Assembly (NCBI RefSeq): GCF_014649015.1
Contig: NZ_BMSF01000001.1
Location: forward strand, 496,001 to 560,000
Length of the DNA stretch: 64,000 bases
Source: Streptomyces narbonensis
GTDB lineage: Bacteria; Actinomycetota; Actinomycetes; Streptomycetales; Streptomycetaceae
Direction of reading: 5' to 3'
In this document: one piece after another, positions 1 through 8,023 of the stretch
Layout: each line of letters starts with the position of its first letter
Position numbering within the stretch: the first letter of the stretch is position 1
Translations under genes and position numbers: made by a program
The notes under the pieces: model-generated
Seen by the model: the letters and a program-made list of their open reading frames with translations, nothing else
What the model was told of the DNA's origin: nothing
Database searches by the model: none

Positions 1-758
1 TCCGGTTCCAGGTCCTTGTAGGACGTGACCTTCGACAGGATGTGCTGCCAGGCCGCGCCCGTGTTGTCCGAGGGCCAACCCAGGGCGCGGCAGACGCCGG
101 TCTTCCAGTCCTGGCCGCGCGGGACCGTCGGCCAGGCCCTGATGCCGACCGAGGACGGTTTCACCGCCTCCCAGACGTCGATGTACGGGTGGCCGACCAC
201 CAGGACGTCCGGGGACGTGACCTGGGCGGCGATCCGGCTCTCCTTCGAGCCCGGGACCAGGTGGTCCACCAGGACGCCCAGGCGGGCGTCCGGCGCCGGA
301 CCGAACTCGGCCACGATCGACGGCAGGTCGTCGATGCCCTCCAGGTACTCGACGACCACGCCCTCGATCCGCAGGTCGTCACCCCAGACCCGCTCGACGA
401 GCTCGGCGTCGTGCCGGCCCTCCACGTAGATGCGGCCCGCCCGCGCCACGCGCGCCCGCGCGCCCGGGACGGCGACCGAGCCGGAGGCCGTGCGGGTGGG
501 GCGTACCGGGGCGGCCGGGGCCGGGCGGACCAGGGTCACGACCCTGCCCTCCAGGAGGAAGCCGCGCGGCTCCATCGGGAAGACCCGGTGCTTGCCGAAG
601 CGGTCCTCCAGGGTCACCGTGCCCGCCTCGCAGCGGATCACCGCCCCGCAGAAGCCCGTGGCGACCTCCTCCACGACGAGGTCGGGGTCGGCCGGCACCT
701 CGGGGACGGGCGCCGAGCGCTTCCAAGCGGGAGTCAGATCCGGGTCGTAGCTGCGCAT
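1..758 (-). CDS. DUF3097 family protein (3' end outside window)
   Basis: Reading leftwards from the ATG at 758, the frame stays open to the window edge and begins MRSYDPDLTPAWK. It matches the DUF3097 family of actinobacteria, which has no established function. The stretch around IYVEGRHDAELVERVWGDD looks like a toprim-type metal-binding motif, so a nucleic-acid role is conceivable but unproven. About 252 codons are visible; from memory of the family only a short C-terminal tail is missing. A GGAGAG ribosome-binding site lies 11 nt before the ATG. The gene follows the MBL hydrolase on the same strand. Its first 11 codons occur twice more upstream as dead-end copies (see the repeat at 724-983), so the start codon in use is the copy nearest the body of the gene. 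Confidence 0.85.
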   Translation of the reverse strand, partial: MRSYDPDLTPAWKRSAPVPEVPADPDLVVEEVATGFCGAVIRCEAGTVTLEDRFGKHRVFPMEPRGFLLEGRVVTLVRPAPAAPVRPTRTASGSVAVPGARARVARAGRIYVEGRHDAELVERVWGDDLRIEGVVVEYLEGIDDLPSIVAEFGPAPDARLGVLVDHLVPGSKESRIAAQVTSPDVLVVGHPYIDVWEAVKPSSVGIRAWPTVPRGQDWKTGVCRALGWPSDNTGAAWQHILSKVTSYKDLEP

Positions 759-983
759 GGGGCCCAATTCTCTCCGGGACGAGGTGGCGGGGGGACGCTG
801 CTGGGGGTCCGGGGGTCGTCCCCCGGGAGCTGGAGTCAAGCGGGAGTCAGATCCGGGTCGTAGCTGCGCATGGGGCCCAATTCTCTCCGGGACGAGGTGG
901 CGGGGGGATGCTGCGGGGGTCCGGGGGTCGTCCCCCGGGAGCTGGAGTCAAGCGGGAGTCGGATCCGGGTCGTAGCTGCGCAT
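724..983. repeat. 113/112-bp tandem repeat containing the start of the DUF3097 gene
   Basis: Two full units (724-836 and 837-948) and a 35-bp partial unit (949-983) are nearly identical; they differ by substitutions and one single-base deletion. Each copy carries, on the minus strand, an ATG and the first 11 DUF3097 codons. In the two upstream copies the 12th codon becomes TGA, giving dead-end mini-ORFs MRSYDPDLTPA and MRSYDPDPTPA. The two full units also contain a GGAGAG Shine-Dalgarno and a CCGGGGG/CCCCCGG hairpin. The outermost ATG (983-981) is only 10 nt from the stop codon of the MBL gene, which is the spacing expected of the ancestral start before the duplication. Confidence 0.95.
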
Positions 984-993
984 TCGGGCGACG

Positions 994-1722
994 TTATGAC
1001 ACGGCGAAGCGCCGTGCCAGTTCCTCGCGCTGTGTCCGTACGAACGTGGCGTCCACCACGGCCCCGTGGCCCGGCACGTACACCGCGTCCTCGCCGCCGA
1101 GCGAGAGCAGCCGGTCCAGCGCGTCCGGCCAGCGGGACGGGATCGCGTCCGGTCCAGCCTGCGGCTCGCCCGACTCCTCCACCAGGTCCCCGCAGAAGAC
1201 GACCTCCCGCTCCCCGGGGACGAAGAGCGCCAGGTCGTGGCCCGTGTGGCCCGGGCCGATGTTCGCCAGGAGTACCTGCCGGCCGCCCAGGTCGAGCGTC
1301 CACTCGCCGGAGACCACGTGCCGCGGGGCCACCAGCACGTCCACCGCCTCGGCCGCCTCCGCGGCGTCGAGCCCGTGGCGCACCGCGTCCGTGCGCAGCG
1401 CCTCCCGGTCCCGCGTGCGCGCCATGAGGTCGTCCGAGCCCACCGCGCCGAAGACCTCCGCGCCCGCGAACGCCGCCGTCCCGAAGACGTGGTCGAAGTG
1501 CGGATGGCTCAGTGCGATGTGCGTCACTCTTCGGCCGCCCGTCAGCGCCGCGATCCGCCCCCGGAGCTCGGCGCCCTCCGCGAGCGACGAGCCCGTGTCG
1601 TACAGCAGAAGCCCCTCCGCGCCCACCACCAGGCCCACCGTGGCGTCCCAGCCCGGCAGTCGGACCCTGCCGACACCGCGCGCCAGCCGCTCCCACCCGT
1701 ACGCTTCCCAATCGATGTCCAT
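994..1722 (-). CDS. MBL-fold metallo-hydrolase
   Basis: A 242-residue metallo-beta-lactamase-fold hydrolase, probably cytoplasmic. The metal-binding signature HPHFDH is at residues 73-78. Further ligand motifs follow in family order: GPGHTGHD near 155, FCGDLVEE, and VPGHGAVVD near 215. These would hold a binuclear metal centre for hydrolysis, but the substrate cannot be inferred. No signal peptide or membrane segment is visible. The gene is divergent from hrcA and precedes DUF3097 on the same strand. It ends in TAA at 996-994, ten bases before the outermost duplicated DUF3097 start, so the two were probably once a tightly spaced operon. Confidence 0.85.
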   Translation of the reverse strand: MDIDWEAYGWERLARGVGRVRLPGWDATVGLVVGAEGLLLYDTGSSLAEGAELRGRIAALTGGRRVTHIALSHPHFDHVFGTAAFAGAEVFGAVGSDDLMARTRDREALRTDAVRHGLDAAEAAEAVDVLVAPRHVVSGEWTLDLGGRQVLLANIGPGHTGHDLALFVPGEREVVFCGDLVEESGEPQAGPDAIPSRWPDALDRLLSLGGEDAVYVPGHGAVVDATFVRTQREELARRFAVS

Positions 1723-1754
1723 GGGGCGACGCTAACCGGTGCGCGCCCGCCTCC

Positions 1755-1785
1755 TTGCCAGGAGCGTTGCCCGCCGCCGTACACT
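1755..1785 (+). promoter_or_regulatory. predicted hrcA promoter
   Basis: TTGCCA (1755-1760) and TACACT (1780-1785) resemble vegetative -35 and -10 hexamers, separated by a rather long 19 nt. The -10 lies just upstream of the CIRCE operator, where HrcA binding would block transcription. This is inferred from motif match and position only. Confidence 0.5.
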
Positions 1786-1799
1786 GGCCGGGGGATTTG

Positions 1800-1826
1800 C
1801 TGGCACTCGGGCAGGGTGAGTGCCAA
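1800..1826 (+). promoter_or_regulatory. CIRCE operator (HrcA-binding site)
   Basis: The arms CTGGCACTC (1800-1808) and GAGTGCCAA (1818-1826) are separated by exactly 9 nt, matching the CIRCE consensus architecture TTAGCACTC-N9-GAGTGCTAA. It sits 45 bp upstream of hrcA, so HrcA is expected to repress its own operon and release it on heat shock. Confidence 0.93.
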
Positions 1827-1871
1827 AAGTGGAGCAACCGGAACGACGACGACAGCTGGAGGTGCGCACGA

Positions 1872-2891
1872 ATGCTCAGCGAACGCAGACTCGAGGTCCT
1901 GCGCGCCATCGTCCAGGACTACGTCGGGACGGAGGAGCCGGTCGGCTCGAAGGCGCTCACCGAGCGCCACAAGCTCGGCGTCTCGCCCGCCACCGTCCGC
2001 AACGACATGGCGGTGCTGGAGGAGGAGGGGTACATCGCCCAGCCCCACACCAGCGCCGGCCGCATTCCGACCGACAAGGGCTATCGGCTCTTCGTCGACC
2101 GGCTGGCCGGCGTCAAGCCGCTGTCGACGCCCGAGCGGCGGGCCATCCACAACTTCCTCGACGGCGCGGTCGACCTCGACGACGTCGTCGGCCGCACGGT
2201 GCGGCTGCTCGCGCAGCTGACCCGTCAGGTCGCCGTCGTCCAGTACCCCTCGCTGACCCGTTCGACCGTCCGGCACGTGGAGCTCCTCGCGCTGGCCCCG
2301 GCCCGCCTGATGCTCGTGCTCATCACGGACACCGGCCGCGTCGAGCAGCGCGTCATCGACTGCCCCGCGCCCTTCGGCGAGACCTCCCTCGCCGACCTGC
2401 GGGCCCGGCTCAACAGCCGGGTCGTCGGCCGCCGGTTCGCCGACGTGCCGCAGCTGGTGCAGGACCTCCCCGAGTCCTTCGAGGAGATCGAGGACCGCGC
2501 CACGGTCTCGACCGTGCTCGCGACCCTCCTCGAAACGCTCGTGGAGGAGCACGAGGAGCGGCTGATGATCGGCGGCACCGCCAATCTCACCCGCTTCGGA
2601 CACGACTTCCCCCTGATGATCAGGCCCGTCCTGGAGGCTCTGGAGGAGCAGGTCGTGCTCCTCAAGCTGCTCGGCGAGGCCAAGGAATCGGGCATGACCG
2701 TACGCATCGGGCACGAGAACGCCCACGAGGGGCTGAGCTCCACCTCGGTCGTCTCGGTCGGCTACGGTTCGGGCGGCGAAGCAGTCGCCAAACTCGGCGT
2801 GGTCGGACCGACCCGCATGGACTACCCCGGAACGATGGGAGCGGTACGCGCAGTGGCACGTTACGTCGGACAGATCCTGGCGGAGTCGTAA
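1872..2891 (+). CDS. hrcA: heat-inducible transcriptional repressor HrcA
   Basis: A 339-residue protein of normal HrcA length. The N-terminal winged helix-turn-helix begins [19 protein letters not shown] and includes [21 protein letters not shown]-like and dimerisation regions follow. HrcA represses chaperone genes through CIRCE, and a CIRCE element stands directly upstream. The chosen ATG starts at the conserved N terminus; a longer open frame exists upstream but would run through the operator. The TAA stop at 2889-2891 abuts the GTG of dnaJ2 with no spacer, indicating translational coupling. Confidence 0.97.
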   Translation: MLSERRLEVLRAIVQDYVGTEEPVGSKALTERHKLGVSPATVRNDMAVLEEEGYIAQPHTSAGRIPTDKGYRLFVDRLAGVKPLSTPERRAIHNFLDGAVDLDDVVGRTVRLLAQLTRQVAVVQYPSLTRSTVRHVELLALAPARLMLVLITDTGRVEQRVIDCPAPFGETSLADLRARLNSRVVGRRFADVPQLVQDLPESFEEIEDRATVSTVLATLLETLVEEHEERLMIGGTANLTRFGHDFPLMIRPVLEALEEQVVLLKLLGEAKESGMTVRIGHENAHEGLSSTSVVSVGYGSGGEAVAKLGVVGPTRMDYPGTMGAVRAVARYVGQILAES

Positions 2892-4028
2892 GTGGCCACG
2901 GACTACTACGCCGTACTCGGCGTGCGCCGCGACGCTTCCCAGGACGAGATCAAGAAGGCCTTCCGGAGGCTCGCGCGCGAGCTGCACCCGGACGTCAACC
3001 CTGATCCGAAGACGCAGGAGCGCTTCAAGGAGATCAACGCCGCCTACGAGGTCCTCTCGGACCCGCAGAAGAAGCAGGTCTACGACCTGGGCGGCGACCC
3101 CCTCTCGGCCTCCGGCGGCGGTGGCGCGGGCGGCTTCGGCGCGGGTGGCTTCGGCAACTTCTCCGACATCATGGACGCCTTCTTCGGCACGGCCTCGCAG
3201 CGCGGTCCGCGCTCGCGGACGCGCCGCGGCCAGGACGCCATGATCCGTCTGGAGATCGACCTCAACGAGGCGGCCTTCGGCACCACGAAGGACATCCAGG
3301 TCGACACGGCCGTCGTCTGCACCACCTGTTCGGGTGAGGGCGCGGCCCCCGGCACGTCCGCGCAGACCTGTGACATGTGCCGCGGCCGCGGCGAGGTCTC
3401 CCAGGTCACCCGGTCCTTCCTGGGCCAGGTCATGACCTCCCGGCCCTGCCCGCAGTGCCAGGGCTTCGGCACCGTCGTCCCGACCCCGTGCCCCGAGTGC
3501 GCGGGCGACGGCCGGGTCCGGTCCCGCCGCACGCTCACCGTCAAGATCCCGGCCGGTGTCGACAACGGCACCCGGATCCAGCTCGCGGGCGAGGGCGAGG
3601 TCGGCCCCGGCGGCGGCCCCGCCGGCGACCTGTACGTCGAGATCCACGAGATCCCGCACGAGACGTTCCAGCGGCGCGGCGACGACCTGCACTGCACGGT
3701 GACCATCCCGATGACGGCGGGTGCGCTCGGCACGAAGGTGCCGCTGCAGACCCTCGACGGCATCGAGGAGATCGACATCCGCCCGGGCACGCAGTCCGGC
3801 CAGTCGGTCCCGCTGCACGGCCGCGGCGTCACGCACCTGCGGGGCAACGGCCGGGGCGACCTGATCGTGCACGTCGAGGTGCAGACCCCGGGCAAGCTCG
3901 ACGCAGAGCAGGAGCGGCTCCTGCGCGAGCTGGCCAAGCTCCGCGGCGAGGAGCGCCCCACCGGGCAGTTCCAGCCTGGGCAGCAGGGCTTGTTCTCGCG
4001 CCTCAAGGACGCCTTCAACGGGCGGTAG
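2892..4028 (+). CDS. dnaJ2: molecular chaperone DnaJ (DnaJ2 type)
   Basis: A 378-residue type I Hsp40 co-chaperone that delivers substrates to DnaK and stimulates its ATPase. The J domain covers residues 1-70 with HPD at 32-34. A Gly/Phe-rich linker follows, then four CxxCxGxG zinc-finger repeats (CTTCSGEG, CDMCRGRG, CPQCQGFG, CPECAGDG, about 143-210), then the C-terminal substrate-binding domains. It starts with GTG immediately after the hrcA stop, so CIRCE/HrcA should control it. The hrcA-linked copy is normally called dnaJ2 in Streptomyces. A perfect hairpin terminator follows. Confidence 0.96.
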   Translation: MATDYYAVLGVRRDASQDEIKKAFRRLARELHPDVNPDPKTQERFKEINAAYEVLSDPQKKQVYDLGGDPLSASGGGGAGGFGAGGFGNFSDIMDAFFGTASQRGPRSRTRRGQDAMIRLEIDLNEAAFGTTKDIQVDTAVVCTTCSGEGAAPGTSAQTCDMCRGRGEVSQVTRSFLGQVMTSRPCPQCQGFGTVVPTPCPECAGDGRVRSRRTLTVKIPAGVDNGTRIQLAGEGEVGPGGGPAGDLYVEIHEIPHETFQRRGDDLHCTVTIPMTAGALGTKVPLQTLDGIEEIDIRPGTQSGQSVPLHGRGVTHLRGNGRGDLIVHVEVQTPGKLDAEQERLLRELAKLRGEERPTGQFQPGQQGLFSRLKDAFNGR

Positions 4029-4067
4029 GCGCTTGGCCTGGGCCGCTCGGCTCACAGCCGGCGGACG

Positions 4068-4102
4068 AGGGCGGTACCCGTGTCTCACGGGTACCGCCCT
4101 TT
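4068..4102 (+). terminator. rho-independent-type terminator after dnaJ2
   Basis: A perfect 13-bp stem, AGGGCGGTACCCG (4068-4080) with its complement (4088-4100), a 7-nt loop and a short T run. It closes the hrcA-dnaJ2 operon. Confidence 0.9.
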
Positions 4103-4168
4103 CCCCGTCCCGCCTACGGGTTCGGCCCGCCGACTCCCCGTCCCGCCCACCGGTTCGGCCCGCCGACA
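4103..4168. repeat. 33-bp direct duplication
   Basis: Two adjacent 33-bp units (4103-4135 and 4136-4168) differ at only a few positions, and each contains GGTTCGGCCCGCCGAC. They fill the gap between the dnaJ2 terminator and the next gene. No function is apparent. Confidence 0.85.
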
Positions 4169-4189
4169 CGGCCATGAAACGATGCCCGT

Positions 4190-5272
4190 ATGTCCACCAC
4201 CGCACTGAACGATCTCTTTCGGTTTCCGATCGTGCAGGCCCCCATGGCGGGTGGCGCTTCCTGTCCCGAGCTCGTCGGAGCCGTCTGCAAGGCCGGTGCG
4301 CTCGGCTTCCTGGCCGGCGGGTACAAGACGGCCGGAGGCCTGTACCAGGAGATCAAGCAGGTACGCGGGCTCACCTCGCGGCCCTTCGGCGTCAACCTCT
4401 TCATGCCGCCGGGCGGCCCGCACGCCGACCCCGCCGCCGTCGAGGTCTACCGGCACCAGCTCGCGGGCGAGGCGACCTGGTACGAGACCTCCCTCGGCGA
4501 GGCCGACGACAGCCGTGACGACGGCTACGACGCCAAGCTGGCGATCCTCCTGGAGGACCCGGTCCGCGTCGTCTCCTTCGCCTTCGGCTGCCCCGCACCC
4601 GAGACGCTCGCCGCCTTCGCCCGTGCCGGAACGTTCACGCTCGTCACCGTCACCTCCGCCGAGGACGCCGTCGCCGCCGAGCGGGCCGGTGCGGACGCCG
4701 TCTGCGTCCAGGGCGCCGAGGCCGGCGGCCACCAGAGCACGTACCGCGACGACCCGGCCGACGACGGCACGCCGGGGACCGGGCTCCTCGCCCTCGTCAC
4801 CCAGGTCCGCGAGAGCGTCGCGCTGCCGATCGTCGCCACCGGCGGGATCATGCGGGGCGCGCAGATCGCCGCAGCCCTCGCCGCCGGGGCCGACGCCGCC
4901 CAGCTCGGCACCGCCTTCCTCTCCTGCCCCGAGTCCGGCGCGCACCCGCTGCACAAGAGGGCCCTGACCGATCCGCTCTTCACCCGGACCGCCTTCACCC
5001 GGGCCTTCTCCGGGCGTCCGGCGCGCGGGCTCGTCAACCGCTTCATGCGCGAGCACGGGCCGTACGCCCCCGCCGCCTACCCGGAGGTCCACCACCTCAC
5101 CGCCCCGCTCCGCAAGGCCGCCGCCGCCGCCGGCGACGCCCAGGGCATGGCCCTGTGGGCCGGGCAGGGCCACCGTCTCGCCCGCGAACTCCCCGCCGGG
5201 CAGCTCGTCGAGGTCCTGGCAGCCGAACTCGACACCGCACTCTCCGACCTGGCTCACAGGAGCGCCTCATGA
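4190..5272 (+). CDS. nitronate monooxygenase / 2-nitropropane dioxygenase-like FMN enzyme
   Basis: A 360-residue TIM-barrel flavoprotein of the NMO family, which oxidises alkyl nitronates using FMN and O2. Family features are the N-terminal FPIVQAPMAGG, the AEAGGH motif in GAEAGGHQS with the presumed catalytic His, GLLALVTQV, and the FMN-phosphate region VATGGIM followed by GADAAQLGTAFLSCPES. The physiological substrate is unknown; many family members are annotated without biochemistry. The stop overlaps the rsmE start (ATGA at 5269-5272), so the two genes are cotranscribed and probably coupled. Confidence 0.85.
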   Translation: MSTTALNDLFRFPIVQAPMAGGASCPELVGAVCKAGALGFLAGGYKTAGGLYQEIKQVRGLTSRPFGVNLFMPPGGPHADPAAVEVYRHQLAGEATWYETSLGEADDSRDDGYDAKLAILLEDPVRVVSFAFGCPAPETLAAFARAGTFTLVTVTSAEDAVAAERAGADAVCVQGAEAGGHQSTYRDDPADDGTPGTGLLALVTQVRESVALPIVATGGIMRGAQIAAALAAGADAAQLGTAFLSCPESGAHPLHKRALTDPLFTRTAFTRAFSGRPARGLVNRFMREHGPYAPAAYPEVHHLTAPLRKAAAAAGDAQGMALWAGQGHRLARELPAGQLVEVLAAELDTALSDLAHRSAS

Positions 5273-6012
5273 CCGCACCCGTCTTCGTCGTCGACACGAT
5301 CCCCGACACCCGCCTCTTCGTCCTGGACGGGCCCGAGGGCCGGCACGCCGTCTCCGTGAAGCGGCTGAACCCGGGGGAGGAGCTCGTCCTGACGGACGGC
5401 CGGGGCCGCTGGGCCGACTGCGTGGTGTCCGCCGCCGAGGGCAAGGACCGGCTGACGGTGGAGCTCTCCACCGTGCACGAGGACCCCGAGGAGGAGCCGC
5501 GCGTCACCGTCGTCCAGGCGCTGCCCAAGGGCGACCGGGGCGAACTCGCCGTCGAGACCATGACGGAGACCGGGGTCGACGCGATCGTGCCCTGGGCCGC
5601 CTCCCGCTGCATCACCCAGTGGAAGGGCGACCGGGGCCTCAAGGCGCTCGCCAAGTGGCGCTCCACCGCCCGCGAGGCGGGCAAGCAGTCGCGCCGCACC
5701 CGCTTCCCCGAGGTCGCCGACCTGATGACGACCAAGCAGGTCGCCGCCCTCCTCGCCGCCGCCGACTTCGCCGGGGTCCTGCACGAGGACCGCGCGCACG
5801 GGAGTGACGCGCTGGCCACCGTCGAACTGCCCGCGAAGGGCTCGATCGTGCTGGTCGTCGGCCCCGAGGGCGGTGTCTCGCCCGACGAGCTCGCGGCCTT
5901 CGAGGCGGCCGGGGCGAAGCCGTACCGGCTGGGCCGCAGCGTCCTGCGCACCTCCACGGCGGGGACGGCGGCGACGGCGCTCGTCCTGGCACGCACCGGC
6001 CGCTGGAGCTAG
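5269..6012 (+). CDS. rsmE: 16S rRNA (uracil1498-N3)-methyltransferase RsmE
   Basis: A 247-residue SPOUT-class methyltransferase that makes m3U1498 in 16S rRNA. The N-terminal PUA-like part begins MTAPVFVVDTIPDTRLFVL. The C-terminal knotted SAM-binding fold contains the family motifs VVGPEGGVSPDE and LGRSVLRTSTAGTAA. Its ATG lies inside the stop region of the upstream NMO gene (4-bp ATGA overlap). A longer frame upstream of this ATG would only overlap NMO further and lacks family sequence. The TAG stop is inside the left arm of a very long perfect inverted repeat. Confidence 0.94.
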   Translation: MTAPVFVVDTIPDTRLFVLDGPEGRHAVSVKRLNPGEELVLTDGRGRWADCVVSAAEGKDRLTVELSTVHEDPEEEPRVTVVQALPKGDRGELAVETMTETGVDAIVPWAASRCITQWKGDRGLKALAKWRSTAREAGKQSRRTRFPEVADLMTTKQVAALLAAADFAGVLHEDRAHGSDALATVELPAKGSIVLVVGPEGGVSPDELAAFEAAGAKPYRLGRSVLRTSTAGTAATALVLARTGRWS

Positions 6013-6087
6013 GGGGTGTCGTCACATTCCCGTCTGCCCCGCGGCGCCGCCCTTCGGGCGACGACGGGAATGTGACGACACCCCCTA
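6010..6087. terminator. long hairpin terminator overlapping the rsmE stop codon
   Basis: A perfect 25-bp inverted repeat (6010-6034 with 6063-6087) encloses a 28-nt loop that itself contains a small hairpin. The left arm begins with the rsmE TAG stop. Arms of the form GGGGGTGT/ACACCCCC also occur in the terminator at 21823-21876. It is symmetrical, so it could serve both rsmE (+) and the minus-strand gene ending at 6135. Confidence 0.85.
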
Positions 6088-6134
6088 GGGGGAGCCGGCT
6101 GGTGTCAGCCTGAGCCGGCCGGAGCCCGCTGGGG

Positions 6135-6494
6135 CTATCCCTCGGCCGGCTCCGCCAGCGTGTCGTAGAGCGGCCAGGCGTCCTCCTCGCGGACGCCGTG
6201 GGCCGTGGGGAGGAGGCCGCGGGTCCCGGCCTCCTCCAGGAAGCGGCGTACGACTCCCGGCTTGTTGAGGTTCAGGATCTCGCCGCCGGTCGAGGCCACG
6301 TCGCCCAGGCCGAAGGGGTATCCGGCGACGATGCGGCCCGGGCCGTCCCGGAAGGCCAGACGGAGCTGGGCGTGCCGGGTCTCCGCGCGGCGCAGGGTGA
6401 GGACCGTCCGGCAGTCGGGGTGGCGGTGGCGGACGTTCCAGAGCCACACCGTGCCGTCCACCGTCAGTTCGCGCACCGCGCCGTCCCGTCTCAT
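6135..6494 (-). CDS. hypothetical protein
   Basis: A 119-residue protein from the ATG at 6494, beginning MRRDGAVRELTVDGTVWLWN. I do not recognise a named family. It is predicted to be soluble, with basic stretches (HRHPDCRTVLTLRRAETRHAQ) and an acidic C terminus. No signal peptide, membrane helix or Cys/His cluster is visible. A longer minus-strand frame reaches 6722 but runs through the tandem repeat at 6530-6610 and gives low-complexity sequence, so the internal ATG is preferred. It is divergent from the AAA+ gene. Confidence 0.65.
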   Translation of the reverse strand: MRRDGAVRELTVDGTVWLWNVRHRHPDCRTVLTLRRAETRHAQLRLAFRDGPGRIVAGYPFGLGDVASTGGEILNLNKPGVVRRFLEEAGTRGLLPTAHGVREEDAWPLYDTLAEPAEG

Positions 6495-6529
6495 CCGGCG
6501 CAGTGTACGGACGGTGGCTCCGGCGGAGG

Positions 6530-6610
6530 GTGACGTCGGTGGACCGTGGGTGCCGGGGGTCGGTGATGTTGGTGGACCGTGATGCCGGGGGTCGGTGACG
6601 TCGAGGGTCG
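6530..6610. repeat. 32/33-bp tandem repeat in a divergent intergenic region
   Basis: Two units (6530-6562, 6563-6594) and a partial third (6595-6610) share GTGACGTC/GTGATGTT followed by GGTGGACCGTG and GCCGGGGGTCG. They lie between the divergent starts at 6494 and 6668 and could affect promoter spacing. No binding protein is suggested. Confidence 0.85.
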
Positions 6611-6667
6611 GCGTTTTTGCCGGAACCCGGTGGACGGCCGCCCCCGGGTCCTTCATAGGGTGGCCGC

Positions 6668-8023
6668 ATGGCCGACGAGTCCCCTCTGATCCGCAGTCTG
6701 CGCACCGCCGTTGCCGCCGCACCCGGTGACGTACCCCTGCGCCTCCACTTCGCCGAGCTGCTCCTTTCCGAGGGGCGCAACGAGGAGGCCGTCGCGGAGG
6801 CGGCCGTCGCCCTCCAGCACGCGCCCGGGGACGCGGACGCCCGCGCGCTGATGATGCGGGCGATGGGCGTGCCCTCGGCCCCGGTGCCGGAGCCGGACCC
6901 CGCGCCGGTGCAGCCGCCCGTGGCCGAGAAGCCCGCGGCGTCGGCCGAGAAGCCCGCGGCGTCGGCCGAGAAGCCCGTGGCAGAGAAGCCCGCGGCCCCG
7001 AGCGAGGCCTCCGCCCCGTCCCACCCCGCCTTCGACTGGGACGCCGCCGAGCAGCAGGTCCAGGACCTCGTCGGCCCCCGCTTCCTCGACGATCCGCAGG
7101 CCGAGGGCGGCGAGGGCGCCGCCGGGGACGCCGCCGCCTGGGACGTGGACGCCCCCGGTGCCGTACGCCTCGCCGACGTCGGCGGCATGGAGGAGGTCAA
7201 GGAGCGCCTGGAGGCCGCCTTCCTCGCCCCCATGCGCAATCCCGAACTGCGCAGGCTGTACGGCAAGTCGCTGCGCGGCGGCCTGCTCCTGTACGGGCCT
7301 CCCGGCTGTGGCAAGACCTTCATCGCCCGGGCCGTCGCGGGCGAGCTCGGCGCGAACTTCCTCACCGTCTCGCTCTCCGACGTCCTCGACATGTGGATCG
7401 GGGCCTCCGAGAAGAACATCCACGACATCTTCGAGACCGCCCGCCGCCAGGCCCCCTGTGTCGTCTTCCTCGACGAGCTGGACGCCCTCGGCGCCAAGCG
7501 TTCCCGTACGCACCACAGCGGCCTGCGCAATGTCGTCAACCAGCTCCTCACCGAGCTGGACGGCATCGCGAGCGGCGCCGGCAACGAGGGCGTCTTCGTG
7601 CTCGCCGCCACCAACGTGCCCTGGGACGTGGACATCGCGCTGCGCCGCCCCGGCCGGCTCGACCGCACGCTCCTCGTGCTGCCGCCCGACGCCGCCGCCC
7701 GGGAGGCGATCCTCCGCTACCACCTGCGGGAGCGCCCCATCGAGGCCGTCGACCTCGGCAAGCTCGTCAAGGTCACCGAGGACTTCTCCGGCGCCGACCT
7801 CGCCCACCTCTGCGAGTCCGCCGCCGAGTCCGCGCTCCTCGACTCCGCCCGCACCGGCTCCGTACGCCTGATCACCACCAAGGACCTCCTCGGCGCGGCC
7901 AAGCAGATCAAGCCGTCCACGGAGCCGTGGTTCGCCGCCGCGCGGAACGTCGCCATGTTCGCCAACGAGGGCGGGCTGTACGACGACCTCCTCGCCTACC
8001 TGAAGCGGAAGCGCAAGCTGTGA
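6668..8023 (+). CDS. AAA+ ATPase with N-terminal TPR-like region
   Basis: A 451-residue ATPase of the Cdc48/FtsH/katanin-like AAA family. Residues 1-60 form a TPR-like helical region (DVPLRLHFAELLLSEGRNEE). A Pro/Ala-rich linker with EKPAASA repeats follows. The AAA module has Walker A GPPGCGKT near 209, Walker B VVFLDELDALG near 264, a sensor region (VLAATNVPWDVD) and an arginine-finger RRPGRLDRT. The C-terminal lid follows. It probably remodels a protein partner. The last codons overlap the GTG of the next gene by 4 bp, and that gene encodes a TPR membrane protein, a plausible partner. Confidence 0.85.
   Translation: MADESPLIRSLRTAVAAAPGDVPLRLHFAELLLSEGRNEEAVAEAAVALQHAPGDADARALMMRAMGVPSAPVPEPDPAPVQPPVAEKPAASAEKPAASAEKPVAEKPAAPSEASAPSHPAFDWDAAEQQVQDLVGPRFLDDPQAEGGEGAAGDAAAWDVDAPGAVRLADVGGMEEVKERLEAAFLAPMRNPELRRLYGKSLRGGLLLYGPPGCGKTFIARAVAGELGANFLTVSLSDVLDMWIGASEKNIHDIFETARRQAPCVVFLDELDALGAKRSRTHHSGLRNVVNQLLTELDGIASGAGNEGVFVLAATNVPWDVDIALRRPGRLDRTLLVLPPDAAAREAILRYHLRERPIEAVDLGKLVKVTEDFSGADLAHLCESAAESALLDSARTGSVRLITTKDLLGAAKQIKPSTEPWFAAARNVAMFANEGGLYDDLLAYLKRKRKL

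Noticed and set aside
1542..4205. 887-codon minus-strand open frame across hrcA-dnaJ2
   Set aside because: It is antisense to two clear genes; the frame stays open only because of GC-biased codon positions, and the translation is low-complexity.
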